Notes: generated by a model from the letters alone, not told the origin. A DNA stretch of 46,851 nt from JAYZDP01 sp036337765 (GCA_036337765.1 JAYZDP010000153.1:1-46851); one strand, 5' to 3'; shown: positions 33,965 to 43,674, counted from the first letter of the stretch. Numbers and translations: made by a program.

Positions 33965-35605
33965 CTAGCGGGCGAGATACAGAGTCTTGAGGCTCATCTT
34001 GGCGTCCCAACCCATGAGTTGGTCGAGGTTGCCGACATCGGCCGGTGCTGCGGCGTAGATGACGCTATAGAGCAGCGGCATGTACCAGGCCTCCCCCAGG
34101 ACGATCTCGTCGATCTGCCGGTAGACCGCGCGTCGCTCGGCGACGTCGTACAGGGAAGCACCAGCTTCGACCAGACGGTCCATGTCGGGGCGTGGAAGGT
34201 TGCCTGCGTTGTAGAAGCCGTCGCTCTTGTAGGCCAGCGAGGCGAGCCAGTCGGGCTCTGGATAGCGGCTCCACGAAGTGACGTACATCGAGTAGGCGCC
34301 GGCGTGAAAGAAGCCCTCGGTCGCAGAGCCGGTGGCGAGAACCTCGATGTTCAGCGTGATCCCGACCTTCTTCAACATCGCACGGATCACCTCGGCGCCC
34401 GGCACGAGATAGGTGTCGTTGTTGGTTACGGCGGTGAACTCGAAGCCGTCGGGACGGCCGGCTCTGCGCAGGTACTCGCGAGCCTTCTCCGGGTCGTAGG
34501 TGGGGCGGGGCACCGTCGAGTCGTGGGCCCAGGATCCGATGGGCCACATGCCGCCGTCGGCGATCATGTTGCGGCCGAAGTAGATGGCGCGGTTGATGAC
34601 CTCCGGATCGACGGCGTGAGAGACCGCCAGTCTGAGGTTGACGTCGTTCATCGGCGCCACGCTCTGATTGAAAGTCAGAAGCATCGCGACGGCGCCGCCC
34701 GGATAGGTTTCGATGCGGAATCGCGGATCGCGCTCAAACGTGGCGACGTCGTTGTAAGGCAGGTAGGCGACGTCGATCTCGCCGGTGCGCAGGGCCGACG
34801 CGAGCACAGTGCGGTTGCGGATGACGCGGATCGTGATCTCGTCGAGGTAGGGGAGCCGGCCTCCTGCCTCGTCAGTACCCCAGTAGCTCTGGTTGCGCAC
34901 CAGGTGCACCAGGGTCCCCGTGATGACGTTCTCGACGCGAAATGGCCCCGTGCCCGAGGGGTGCCAGCCGTAGTCGGGGCCGAGCGCTGATACGGCGGCG
35001 GGCGAGTTCATCACGCCGCCGCGGTCGGCGAGCATGTTGCGTCCAGCACCCCACGGTCGGGACAGGTTGAAGCGCACCTCGTGCGGATCGAGGACGTCGA
35101 CCGACGTGATCACCGTCATCGAGGCGCGTGGCGTGGCCATGGTGGCCGGGTCGAGAATGCGCTCGACGTTGCGCTTGACCGCCTCACCGTCGAATGGCGT
35201 GCCGTCGTGGAAGGTCACGCCCTCGCGCAGCTGGAAGGTGATGGCGTTGGGATCGGTGGAGATCTCCCATGAGGTGGCGAGTGAGGTCTCGACCCGGGGG
35301 CGCAGGTCGCGGTGGGCATCGATCAGCTGATCGTAGATCTGGTGCCAGTAGTACGCGTCGCCGCCGGAGCGCCCGAGCACGGCGTCCAGCGACATGGGCT
35401 CGGTGGTGTAACCGACACGAAGGTGACCGCCGTATCTCGGGCCCGAGTCGTGGGTCTTCAGCGCCGTCGGCAGATCCCCTGCCGTCGCCCGCTCGCGGCA
35501 GCCCGACAGGGTGGCGACACACGCAAGCACGCACGACCCCAGCGCCATGGGTGACGCCCACCTGTTGGGCTTGCACGACGAGCATACGGTCGAAGGGGTC
35601 ACCAC
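33965..35605 (-). CDS. ABC transporter substrate-binding lipoprotein (SBP_bac_5)
   Basis: A 546-residue lipoprotein. The GTG at 35605 gives a basic n-region (KPNR) before a hydrophobic stretch ending at the lipobox T-L-S-G-C36; the ATG at 35548 would remove the basic residues, so GTG is preferred. The mature protein has peptide/nickel-binding family marks: GYTTEPMSLDAVLG, LREGVTFHDGTPFDGEAVK and FNQSVAPMNDVNLRLAVSHAVD. It would capture peptides, glycosides or other oligomers in the periplasm for the two permeases encoded next. It follows the LLM oxidoreductase gene after 12 bp. Confidence 0.9.
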   Translation of the reverse strand: MVTPSTVCSSCKPNRWASPMALGSCVLACVATLSGCRERATAGDLPTALKTHDSGPRYGGHLRVGYTTEPMSLDAVLGRSGGDAYYWHQIYDQLIDAHRDLRPRVETSLATSWEISTDPNAITFQLREGVTFHDGTPFDGEAVKRNVERILDPATMATPRASMTVITSVDVLDPHEVRFNLSRPWGAGRNMLADRGGVMNSPAAVSALGPDYGWHPSGTGPFRVENVITGTLVHLVRNQSYWGTDEAGGRLPYLDEITIRVIRNRTVLASALRTGEIDVAYLPYNDVATFERDPRFRIETYPGGAVAMLLTFNQSVAPMNDVNLRLAVSHAVDPEVINRAIYFGRNMIADGGMWPIGSWAHDSTVPRPTYDPEKAREYLRRAGRPDGFEFTAVTNNDTYLVPGAEVIRAMLKKVGITLNIEVLATGSATEGFFHAGAYSMYVTSWSRYPEPDWLASLAYKSDGFYNAGNLPRPDMDRLVEAGASLYDVAERRAVYRQIDEIVLGEAWYMPLLYSVIYAAAPADVGNLDQLMGWDAKMSLKTLYLAR

Positions 35606-35617
35606 GGTGCAGGCCGA

Positions 35618-36547
35618 CTAAGCGAAGGCGCTCAGTACTTCTTCGGCGACTAAGTGGAGCTGGTCGAGATCGTCGGTCGGGATACCGCCGATCATCACCT
35701 CCTCGGCTCCGGCTTCGATCAGCTCGCCGATTCGGTCGACGACGTAGCTCTTCGTTCCCGCCGCCGTTCCCTCTCCGAGCCGCCGGCCCGCGATGAAGGC
35801 CTCGACCGCCGCTGGATCGTCTGTAACGAGGGTCGGCATGAGCACGGTGTGCTTGACCTCAGCCGGATCGCGACCGCAGTCTTCGCAGTGGGCATCGAGG
35901 ATCGAGACCTTGTGCTGGAAGTACTGGGCGGTCATCGGCCCGCCGGCCCAACCGTCGAGGTTCATGATGTCGCCGTAGCGAGCCAGGGTGCGCAGGGTGC
36001 GCTTCGGCCCGGTGCCGCCGACGAGGATCGGGGTGTTGGGTGACTGGTAGCAGCCTGGGGAGAGGACCGCGTCGTCGAGTCGGTAGTACTGGCCGTCGAA
36101 GGTGACCGCCTCTGCCGAGGTGAAAAGCTGGCGGATGAGGTTGCAGGCCTCCTCGAAGCGGTCCTGGCGCTCCTTCATCGAGGGGAACGTCCAGCCGTAG
36201 GCCTCGTGCTCGCGCTTGAACCACGCCGCGCCGATGCCGAGGATGAACCGACCATGGGAGATGTGGTCGAGGGTACCCGACATCTTGGCCACCAGCGCGG
36301 GATTACGGTAGGTATTGCCGAGCACCAGGTGCCCGATGCGTAGCTTCTCGGTCATGCCGGCCACCGCGGCGGCCACGGTGAAGCCCTCGTGGGCGGTCAG
36401 GTGCTCCTCTTCTTTGCGCCCCGGCGGCGGAATGAAGTGGTCGGCGAACCAGATGCTGTCCCACGGCCCGGCCTCCATCGTTGCGACCACCTTGGCGATG
36501 CTGTTCCACGTGTTTCTGTAGCAACTGACCTGTGCGCCGAACTTCAC
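35618..36547 (-). CDS. LLM-class flavin/F420-dependent oxidoreductase
   Basis: A 309-residue luciferase-like monooxygenase-fold protein with a GTG start behind a strong AAGGAGGGG site. Conserved pieces are the N-terminal KFGAQVSC strand, WFADHF, IGHLVLGNTYRNPALVAKM, SHGRFILGIGAAWFKREHEAYG and PILVGGTGPKRTLR. Members use reduced FMN or F420; whether this organism makes F420 cannot be told here. It is first in the operon with the substrate-binding protein and permeases, so it may act on the transported compound. It is divergent from the hydroxyacid dehydrogenase gene. Confidence 0.9.
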   Translation of the reverse strand: MKFGAQVSCYRNTWNSIAKVVATMEAGPWDSIWFADHFIPPPGRKEEEHLTAHEGFTVAAAVAGMTEKLRIGHLVLGNTYRNPALVAKMSGTLDHISHGRFILGIGAAWFKREHEAYGWTFPSMKERQDRFEEACNLIRQLFTSAEAVTFDGQYYRLDDAVLSPGCYQSPNTPILVGGTGPKRTLRTLARYGDIMNLDGWAGGPMTAQYFQHKVSILDAHCEDCGRDPAEVKHTVLMPTLVTDDPAAVEAFIAGRRLGEGTAAGTKSYVVDRIGELIEAGAEEVMIGGIPTDDLDQLHLVAEEVLSAFA

Positions 36548-36664
36548 GGTGCCCCTCCTTGTCTGAAAGGAGCGCAGAGCCTATCTCGCCACGGCCTTCC
36601 GGCAAACGTCGTTGCTACACTTCCGCGCTGCCCCGCTGGATTTCTGAACCGGAGGAAGATCGCC

Positions 36665-37714
36665 GTGAAAGTAGCTCTTCAAGCCAGCCCGTGGAACCGC
36701 GCCGATCTTTTCGAAGCTGCTGGCTTCGAGGTCGTCGAGGGGCGCTGTCGCAACGAGGACGAGTTGGTCGAGCTGCTCTCAGACGCCGACGGGGCGCAGG
36801 TGGGAGTACAGCCCCTGACCTCGCGCTCGGTGCTCGAGCTTTGCCCGAAGCTCAAGGTCGTCTCGCGCATGGGGGTCGGCGTCGACTCCATCGACCTCGA
36901 CGCCGCCACCGACCTGGGCGTGCTCGCCTGCAACGTGCCCGGGTCGAACACGGCCGAGGTCGCGGACCATGCCGTGGCCCTGCTGCTGGCGCTGACGCGG
37001 CGGATCTGTGACGCGGTACCGACGACGCGCGATGGTGCGTGGGGTCGCGACTGGGGTCTGACTCGAGGCTACTTCGAGTCGGTGCGCCGCGTCGCCGGTC
37101 ATACGGTGGGGATCGTCGGCTTCGGCAACATCGGCCGCGCCTTCGCGACGCGGATTCGTGGCTTCGGGCCGGCACGGATCGTCGCCTGCGACCCCTATGT
37201 CAGCCAGCTCGCCGCCGATCTGTACGGCGTACAGCTCCTGTCTCAAGAAGAGCTGTTCGCCGAGTCGGACTACATCACCGTTCACTGCTCGGCGACCGAG
37301 GAGACGCGCCACATCATCGATGCCGCCGCGCTCTCGGCGATGAAGAAGACCGCTCTTCTGGTCAACACCTCGCGCGGCCCGGCCGTGGACGGTGCCGCCC
37401 TCGCCACTGCGCTCGAGGCTGGCGAGATCGAGGCGGCCGCCCTCGACGTGACCGAGAAGGAGCCGATCGACCCTGACGATGCGCTCCTGAAGCTCCCCAA
37501 CTGCATCGTCACCCCGCACATCGCAGGATTCTCACCGGTGTTTCTAGACGACTGCCCGCGACGCCAGGCGGAGAACATCATTCGGGTCTTGACGGGCGAG
37601 CCGCCTCACGGCCTCGCCAACCCCGAGGTGATCAAGACGATCGCCGTGATGCGCGATGGTGACGCGGGTCGCTGGGAAGGCGTGCCGGACTTCTCGACCG
37701 CCCTCCGGCTGTAG
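36665..37714 (+). CDS. D-2-hydroxyacid dehydrogenase (NAD), phosphoglycerate dehydrogenase-like
   Basis: A 349-residue protein from GTG 36665, with GGAGGAAG upstream; the open frame continues upstream but only as a shadow. The NAD-binding GFGNIG is at residues 152-157. The catalytic triad is R237 (NTSRGPAVD), E266 (DVTEKEP) and H285 (TPHIAGFS). It interconverts 2-oxoacids and D-2-hydroxyacids. The lack of a C-terminal ACT domain argues against allosteric SerA, so glyoxylate/hydroxypyruvate or a related reductase is equally plausible. Its divergent position from the LLM gene gives a 117-bp shared promoter region. Confidence 0.9.
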   Translation: MKVALQASPWNRADLFEAAGFEVVEGRCRNEDELVELLSDADGAQVGVQPLTSRSVLELCPKLKVVSRMGVGVDSIDLDAATDLGVLACNVPGSNTAEVADHAVALLLALTRRICDAVPTTRDGAWGRDWGLTRGYFESVRRVAGHTVGIVGFGNIGRAFATRIRGFGPARIVACDPYVSQLAADLYGVQLLSQEELFAESDYITVHCSATEETRHIIDAAALSAMKKTALLVNTSRGPAVDGAALATALEAGEIEAAALDVTEKEPIDPDDALLKLPNCIVTPHIAGFSPVFLDDCPRRQAENIIRVLTGEPPHGLANPEVIKTIAVMRDGDAGRWEGVPDFSTALRL

Positions 37715-37779
37715 GGCGCGACCACGAGTTCTCTGTCGGTCGGGTGCGTCAGCCGCCCTGGCGCAGCTTCTGAGCGCGG

Positions 37780-39429
37780 CTACGATCGGCGGATCGCGTG
37801 GGTGTGGTACGGCTCGAGCGAGTCGATGGCTTCGACCGGCTGGTGGCTCTTCCAGGCGAAGAGGCGGATCGTGACCTCGCCGGGGGTGATGTCTAGAAGG
37901 GTGAAACCGTTCTTTTCGATCGCGGGGGTGTGGGTCTCGTGGACCAGGCCGGTCGCCGCGATGGGAGCGCTACCGCGAGCGGCCGAGGGCCAGCCGCGCT
38001 TGGTGCCGACCGGGCCAGTGAGTACCGCGTGGACCGGGTTGGAGCGAAGGTCGAGGTCGCCACTGCGCTCGATAGCGGCGTGACCGATCGCATGGAGGTC
38101 GCCGGAGAGGACGATCGGGGCACGCTTCGACTGAGCGCTGAGACCCTCCAATAGCCTCTGGTGCTGCTTGAACCAGCCGGCCTGCCAGAAGTACTTGTCG
38201 CGATCGGTCGTGAGCCGGAATTGCGTGCCGGGTGCCACGTTGCCGATTCTGGAGACGGTGGCGCCGTTGCCGTCGCGGATATCTGCGACGTCGGGATACC
38301 ACTCGCGCCACTTGCCCGCGGACCAGCCGAAGGGGTGCGACGGAACGTGCAGGAGCTGCGCGACACTCTGGTCGCGCGTCCGGGTTTGCAGCCAGGCCTC
38401 TGCCTCGCGCGGCACGAGGCCGGCGTGGTCACCCTTGAGTGACAGATAGCGGGCGCAGTCGTAGATCAGTGCCTCCGCGAGGCGCCCGTAGCGAAAGGTG
38501 CCGAAGGCCTCGGAGATGCCGATCGCGCGATCTCCGGCACCGGTGCCCGACATCGCCAGTGGCCGCTCGGGGTCGGGCAGGAACTCGGGCAGGTAGGCGT
38601 TGCGCGTGAAGCGGGCGAACTCGAGCTGGTAGCGGTCCGGTGGCAGGGTGACCATGCGCGGGTCGGCGTCGTCGTTCTCGTAGTAGTCGTGGTCGTCGCT
38701 GACGAAGTACGACGGCGTGGAGCGGAGGAGCGTGCCGTAGAGACCGGCGATCTGAGGTCCGGCGGCGGCCTTCAACGAAGTCTCGTTGCGCGTGCCCAGC
38801 GCGGGCATCGATCGGTCGAGCCAGCCGACCTCTTCGTAGAACGCCCGCGTTCGCCGTCCGGCTTCCTCGCCGCGGTTCTCGAGGCTGGTGCGCTGGTCCC
38901 AGTAGATGTGATCGCCGATCGCGATCGCCGCGCGCGGTCCGAACGACAGGGCCCGGCGCAGGAGGCGACGCCGTACATCGAGCGGCAGAAAGGAGGGCGA
39001 TCCAGGATGGCCCCCGGCGCACGTGTAGGTCAGGAGGCGTAGCGACTCGGGCTCCGCATTCGGGTGGGGGAAGGTTCGCAGCGGCCATGAGTCGCAGAGC
39101 GGTTGTCCGCCGCCGTCGACGACGCGCAGGTCGTACTCGACGTCAGGCTCGAGGCCCGCGATGTCGAAGGCGAAGAAGCGCCCGTCGGAATCGGTGCTCG
39201 CTCCTACAATCGAGCGATTGGCCACGCGTAGAACGGGAACGGACGACCGAGGCGCGGCGAACGAGCATTTCAAAGAGATCCGATCGTGGCTCGCCGCCGG
39301 AAGGAGGTGCTCGAGCTCCCCCGACCCCCAGCCGTCATCATCTTGTGCACGCGCGACAGCGGGGCTCGTAGCCGTCAGCGCGACCGTCGCCAGAAAGCGG
39401 CGCCGAGTCCAGGGAGATGAATCGTTCAC
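37780..39429 (-). CDS. PhoD-like alkaline phosphatase/phosphodiesterase, Tat-exported
   Basis: A 549-residue protein from GTG 39429. An upstream in-frame ATG at 39591 gives a Pro/Arg-rich shadow lead. The GTG start places TRRRFLATVALTATS at the N-terminus, a twin-arginine signal of the PhoD type ending AVARA. The body has the metallophosphatase metal motifs GDHIYWD, SDDHDYYENDD and LSGDLHAIGH. PhoD-like enzymes release phosphate from organic mono- or diesters outside the cytoplasm. The start overlaps the stop of the short upstream frame (TGA at 39426-39428). It converges on the D-2-hydroxyacid dehydrogenase gene. Confidence 0.88.
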   Translation of the reverse strand: MNDSSPWTRRRFLATVALTATSPAVARAQDDDGWGSGELEHLLPAASHDRISLKCSFAAPRSSVPVLRVANRSIVGASTDSDGRFFAFDIAGLEPDVEYDLRVVDGGGQPLCDSWPLRTFPHPNAEPESLRLLTYTCAGGHPGSPSFLPLDVRRRLLRRALSFGPRAAIAIGDHIYWDQRTSLENRGEEAGRRTRAFYEEVGWLDRSMPALGTRNETSLKAAAGPQIAGLYGTLLRSTPSYFVSDDHDYYENDDADPRMVTLPPDRYQLEFARFTRNAYLPEFLPDPERPLAMSGTGAGDRAIGISEAFGTFRYGRLAEALIYDCARYLSLKGDHAGLVPREAEAWLQTRTRDQSVAQLLHVPSHPFGWSAGKWREWYPDVADIRDGNGATVSRIGNVAPGTQFRLTTDRDKYFWQAGWFKQHQRLLEGLSAQSKRAPIVLSGDLHAIGHAAIERSGDLDLRSNPVHAVLTGPVGTKRGWPSAARGSAPIAATGLVHETHTPAIEKNGFTLLDITPGEVTIRLFAWKSHQPVEAIDSLEPYHTHAIRRS

Positions 39430-39656
39430 ATTGCGTCCGTGGGTCGAGTGTACCCAGACAGAACGCGGTCGGGGTTCACGAGTGGGGGTTCGGGTCGAGG
39501 TCGTCGATCGAGGTCGGGCGCCACGGCCAGGGCCGGTGGTCCGGGCGGCGCGATCTTGCGCGTGTCGCGGAGGCGGTCCCGGATGCCCCACTTCAGAACC
39601 GTTCGCAGGGTGTGCGGTCGATGGCTCGGGTCCATCGATGTGAAGGTGCGCGGCAT
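39426..39656 (-). pseudogene. Short frame resembling the N-terminus of an MBL-fold hydrolase
   Basis: A 76-codon frame directly upstream of the phosphatase start. Residues about 17-50 (LRTVLKWGIRDRLRDT followed by IAPPGPPALAVAPDLD) recall the N-terminal lead of NAPE-PLD-type metallo-beta-lactamase-fold hydrolases. The expected next part with the metal-binding histidines is absent, and the frame turns Arg/Pro-rich before its TGA. I read it as a possible remnant; resemblance over so short a stretch may be chance. Bases 39657-39713 show nothing recognisable. Confidence 0.3.
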
Positions 39657-39713
39657 TCGGGCAGCCAGCCTGCGTTCGAGATGTGGAGGCGGTTCCCGGC
39701 CTTGCGCGCCCGC

Positions 39714-41597
39714 TCAGCTCCCGCGCGGGACGTACCAGATCGGCGAGGTGAAGGCCCGCTCCTGGATCGTCGTCGGTAGGTCCTCACGCGGGGCGACGCC
39801 CGAGCGGATCGCGTCCCAGGTCGACCAGCGGCACACCGGGTTCTCGAGCACACGCACGTAGTAGAAGGTGCGCAACGACGGCTCGAAGTCGGGGTCGGTC
39901 CATACGGCACCGAGCTCGGCCGCGCCGACGCCGCTCGAGATGCTGCAGTCGCTGAGGTCGACGGTCGCTCCGTTGTCGGGGCAGAGGCCGGTCTGAGGAT
40001 CGGGCTCGAGCCCGTCGGAACAGACAGCGTCGTAGATGCGGTCGTGCGCCTTGCCGTTCTCGACCCAGCCCTTCACGATCTGGACCCGCTGCAGCGGCGC
40101 CGAGCGTGCGTCGCGCGCCGCCCAGATCAGGAAACGCGGCTCGCGATCGCCATCTGCAGGGAGATCGCCCCCCATCGGCACTCCACCGGAATAGGCCTTC
40201 TCGACCATGTCGGCGTCCCCGGCGAGATCCTCGCCATAGTCGTAGCCGGCGAAGAGGCGCACCCGCAGCCGCGGACCGGTGGTGGCGAAGGTCTCCTTGC
40301 GGCGCATGGCGTCGTAGAGCGATTCGCGGGTATTCTCCTCGGCCCACACCCCGGCCAGGCCTGAAGCGCCGAAGAAGTGGAAGGAGCCGGGGGAGTAGAG
40401 GTTGCCGTCGGGGCCCGGTGTGTCGAGCGGCACCGATCCACGGCGCTGCGGGGTGCCGTCGTTGAAGCCGACCTTGGAGTGGTAGTTGTCCTCCTCGGGG
40501 GTCGGGCCGGCGTTGTGGGTGTCGGTCGAGCCGATGACGCCGAAGCGGAACGGATTGAACCCCTGCGCCTCTTCCATGACCATGCCGTTGAGGAACGCTT
40601 CGCGCACATAGGACCCCTTGGGCTCGCTGTAGAGCTGGGTGGCGATGCGGTAGGGGAAGATCTCGAAGTCGGCCCACTCGTCGTCGGGAAAGAGCAGCGG
40701 GTGCGACTCGGAGGTTCCCTTCACTTGCGTGATCTCGACAATCGGCTCGTTGCGCATCCGCAGCTCGGCGTACGCGATGTCGAGCGCCTCGCCGTCGACG
40801 GTCTCGAGCTGGAACATGTGCCCGTTCGAGCCGTTGGAGTTGTGGGGAATGGCGAGGCCTTCGATGCCCTGCCCTCGTAGTTCGTCGAGCCATCGCCACA
40901 GATCCTCCGGGTCGAGCGAGTCGGTGCGGGCAAAGGGGCGGTCGGGGACGTCGCTATTGCGGAAGATCACATTGCGGTGCAGGTTGCCCCGGTCGGGCGC
41001 CGACGAGGTGTACTCGTAGCCGACGAAGGTGGTGAAGCGGCCGGGATCGTTGTGGTTCTCGGCAGCGGCGACAAAGTCGTTCCACGCCGCCAGCTTGGCG
41101 GGCTCGGTGTCGAGGGCGGCGAGCTCGCCGTCTCGGAACGCTGCGAGGGTTCGACTGAAGGCGCGGTTCTCGAGCGCCCGGATCTCGGCCGCCAGCTCGG
41201 TCTGGTACAGCGGATCTTCGGGGTCGTCCATCGCCGGCAGGGTGCCGAGAAAGAACCCGTGGTCGGTGACCGACAGAAAGTCGAGCGGTCCGCTCTCGAG
41301 ACGGATCTGGTGCCCGCTCGGATGGTCGATCGCGTCGCCCTTGGCGTAGCGGTACGCGTCGTCAGGGGAGGCGCGGACCTGGAAGATGTAGGCGTCGAGC
41401 GAGTGGCGCGTGTGAACGTGGAGATCACCGAAGAATGCGCGCCTGAGCGGGTCTGCAGCCGCCCGCCCGTCGGGGGTCGCCGTAGTCTCGAATTGCGTGC
41501 CGCCGTCCGGTGGCCCGCCTCCACACGCCACAACGATGCCGAGGGCACCAAAAAGGGTGAAGGCTCGGGTGGCGATCGCTCGACTGGATAGTCGCAT
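39714..41597 (-). CDS. DUF3604 domain-containing lipoprotein
   Basis: A 627-residue protein from ATG 41597, with GGAGG 5 bases upstream; an in-frame ATG at 41738 would extend into the divergent gene. A basic n-region and hydrophobic run end at the lipobox V-V-A-C25. The mature part has DUF3604 hallmarks: FFGDLHVHTRHSLDAY (PHP-like metal motif), SVTDHGFF, FVGYEYTSSA, GLAIPHNSNGSNG and IGSTDTHNAGPTPEE. The histidine-rich motifs suggest a metal-dependent hydrolase with unknown substrate. It may be co-transcribed with the phosphatase downstream and is divergent from the PQQ dehydrogenase. Confidence 0.9.
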   Translation of the reverse strand: MRLSSRAIATRAFTLFGALGIVVACGGGPPDGGTQFETTATPDGRAAADPLRRAFFGDLHVHTRHSLDAYIFQVRASPDDAYRYAKGDAIDHPSGHQIRLESGPLDFLSVTDHGFFLGTLPAMDDPEDPLYQTELAAEIRALENRAFSRTLAAFRDGELAALDTEPAKLAAWNDFVAAAENHNDPGRFTTFVGYEYTSSAPDRGNLHRNVIFRNSDVPDRPFARTDSLDPEDLWRWLDELRGQGIEGLAIPHNSNGSNGHMFQLETVDGEALDIAYAELRMRNEPIVEITQVKGTSESHPLLFPDDEWADFEIFPYRIATQLYSEPKGSYVREAFLNGMVMEEAQGFNPFRFGVIGSTDTHNAGPTPEEDNYHSKVGFNDGTPQRRGSVPLDTPGPDGNLYSPGSFHFFGASGLAGVWAEENTRESLYDAMRRKETFATTGPRLRVRLFAGYDYGEDLAGDADMVEKAYSGGVPMGGDLPADGDREPRFLIWAARDARSAPLQRVQIVKGWVENGKAHDRIYDAVCSDGLEPDPQTGLCPDNGATVDLSDCSISSGVGAAELGAVWTDPDFEPSLRTFYYVRVLENPVCRWSTWDAIRSGVAPREDLPTTIQERAFTSPIWYVPRGS

Positions 41598-41700
41598 CAG
41601 ACCTCCGTTCGGTGTTTCCTCTCGGTACGAGCGTACTCGCTCGGTGGGCTCGCTCGCGATCGCGGCTATGATCGCCGTCCATCTAGAAAGAGGGGTAGAG

Positions 41701-43674
41701 ATGAGGCGACTCCACTCACGGCTGGTGACCGTGGCCATCGCGGGCTTGGTTTCGTTCGCTGCAACGGGCCAAGAAGGGGCGCCGGGTGAGGACTGGCCGC
41801 ACTATGCCGGCGACCGAGGCTCGACCAAGTATTCGCCGCTCGATCAGATCGATCGCGACAACTTTGCCTCCCTCGAAGTGGCCTGGCGTTGGAGGTCGGT
41901 CGACGATCGGCTGGCAGATGCCACCGAGATGCGTCCGGGCTATTTTCGCGGTACCCCGCTCAAGATCGGTAACCGCGTCTTTCAGCCGACCGGCCTGAGC
42001 CAGGTAGCCGCCATCGACGCGGGTAGCGGAGAAACGCTGTGGGTCTATGACCCGCGCAGCTACGGGCGCGGCCCCGTGGTGCACAGCATGGCTCAGATCC
42101 GTGGGCTGGAGTACTGGACAGACGGTTCTGCCGAGCGGATCCTGATCGCCACCGGCGGGCGCCAGCTGGTATCGATCGACGCCGACACCGGCAAGCCGGA
42201 TCCGGCCTTCGGCGAGGGCGGCATCGTCGATCTCTACCAGGACCTCGGTCGTGAGTCGAATACCCGCAATATCGGTCACAGCGCGCCGGTCATCACCGTG
42301 GGTGACACGATCGTGGTGGGCTCGATCATCCTCGATTTCCCGCAGCGCGACACCAACCCGCCCGGCCACGTCCGCGCCTACGACGTGCGCACCGGCAAGC
42401 TCAAGTGGCGCTTCCACTCCATCCCGCAGGAGGGCGAGGAGTACGTCGACACCTGGGAGAACGACTCCTGGAAGACCACAGGCAACACCAACGTGTGGTC
42501 GATGATGAGTGCCGACGAGGAGCTCGGCTACGTCTACCTGCCTTTCGGCACGCCGACCAACGACTACTACGGCGGCCATCGGCACGGCGACAACGTCTAC
42601 GCGGAGAGCCTGGTGTGCCTGAAGGCCGACACCGGCGAGCGGGTCTGGCACTTCCAGGCCGTGCACCACGGCATCTGGGACTACGACTTCCCTTGCGCCC
42701 CGAACCTCATCGACATCACGGTCGACGGCAAGCGCATCAAGGCGGTGGCACAGGTTTCGAAACAAGGCATGACCTACGTCTTCGATCGTGCGACCGGGCG
42801 GCCGGTGTGGCCGATCGAGGAGAAAGAGGTCAATGCCAAGAGCCCTGTGCCAGGCGAGAGGCTGGCGGCAACCCAGCCGTTCCCGACCAAGCCGCCGCCG
42901 TTCGAGGAGCTGGGGGCGACCGAGGACATGCTGATCGACTTCACCCCCGAGCTACGTGCGGAGGCACTGGAGGTCGCGAAGGACTACGTTCTCGGCCCGG
43001 TCTTCACTCCGACGATCGTGTCCGATCACGAAGGCAAGAAGGCCACGATCGTCAATCCCGGTGCCGGTGGCGGCGCCAACTGGCCGGGCGCTTCGATCGA
43101 TCCCGAGACCGGCGTCCTCTACGTCCAGTCGCAGACCCGTCCGTCGGCCATGTCGCTGATGGCCCCGGATGCGTCTCGTAGCGACTGGCGCTACCAGATC
43201 GGGCGCGGGGGAGGCCGCCCCAATGTTCAGGGCCTGCCACTGCTCAAGCCTCCGTATCGGCGCATTACCGCCATCGACCTCAACCAGGGCGAGCACGCGT
43301 GGCAGATCCCCTTCGGCGACGGTCCGCGGGATCATCCGGCGATCAAGCATCTGAATCTCGGACCACTCGGCAGCCCGTTTCCCGCGGGCGTAATCGCCGA
43401 AGGCGGCCTCCTGATCACCAAGACGCTGCTCATCACGTTTCAGGCCAAGCTCGATGAGCTCGGTGACCGCCGCGCACATGGCAGCTACCTGCAGGCCTAC
43501 GACAAGGGTACGGGCGAGCTTCTCGCCCAGGTCGAGGTCGATCGCAGTCTGCACAGCTCGCCAATGACCTACCAACACGAGGGTCGTCAGTACATCGTCG
43601 TGGCTGGAGGCGGTTCTCGCCGGGGTCAGGATGGTGAGCCGGCCGAACTGGTGGCGTTTGCACTGCCGAACTAA
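41701..43674 (+). CDS. Exported PQQ-dependent dehydrogenase (glucose/quinate dehydrogenase-like)
   Basis: A 657-residue quinoprotein from ATG 41701 behind AGAAAGAGGGG. A signal peptide (MRRLHSRLVTVAIAGLVSF region) replaces the multi-helix membrane anchor of Gcd, so the enzyme is likely soluble or loosely attached in the periplasm. The eight-bladed propeller marks are WPHYAGDRGSTKYSPL, the SIDADTGKPDPAFGEGG blade, VHHGIWDYDFP and NPGAGGGANWPGASIDPETG. No haem-c CxxCH is seen, so electrons should go directly to quinone. Its substrate is a sugar or polyol by family inference. Confidence 0.9.
   Translation: MRRLHSRLVTVAIAGLVSFAATGQEGAPGEDWPHYAGDRGSTKYSPLDQIDRDNFASLEVAWRWRSVDDRLADATEMRPGYFRGTPLKIGNRVFQPTGLSQVAAIDAGSGETLWVYDPRSYGRGPVVHSMAQIRGLEYWTDGSAERILIATGGRQLVSIDADTGKPDPAFGEGGIVDLYQDLGRESNTRNIGHSAPVITVGDTIVVGSIILDFPQRDTNPPGHVRAYDVRTGKLKWRFHSIPQEGEEYVDTWENDSWKTTGNTNVWSMMSADEELGYVYLPFGTPTNDYYGGHRHGDNVYAESLVCLKADTGERVWHFQAVHHGIWDYDFPCAPNLIDITVDGKRIKAVAQVSKQGMTYVFDRATGRPVWPIEEKEVNAKSPVPGERLAATQPFPTKPPPFEELGATEDMLIDFTPELRAEALEVAKDYVLGPVFTPTIVSDHEGKKATIVNPGAGGGANWPGASIDPETGVLYVQSQTRPSAMSLMAPDASRSDWRYQIGRGGGRPNVQGLPLLKPPYRRITAIDLNQGEHAWQIPFGDGPRDHPAIKHLNLGPLGSPFPAGVIAEGGLLITKTLLITFQAKLDELGDRRAHGSYLQAYDKGTGELLAQVEVDRSLHSSPMTYQHEGRQYIVVAGGGSRRGQDGEPAELVAFALPN

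Noticed and set aside
33773..34990. Plus-strand open frame of 405 codons over the binding-protein gene
   Set aside because: It is antisense to a well-recognised lipoprotein and has no motifs or ribosome site.
41598..41700. TATGAT-like -10 box upstream of the PQQ dehydrogenase
   Set aside because: No matching -35 box at proper spacing; recorded only as a possibility.
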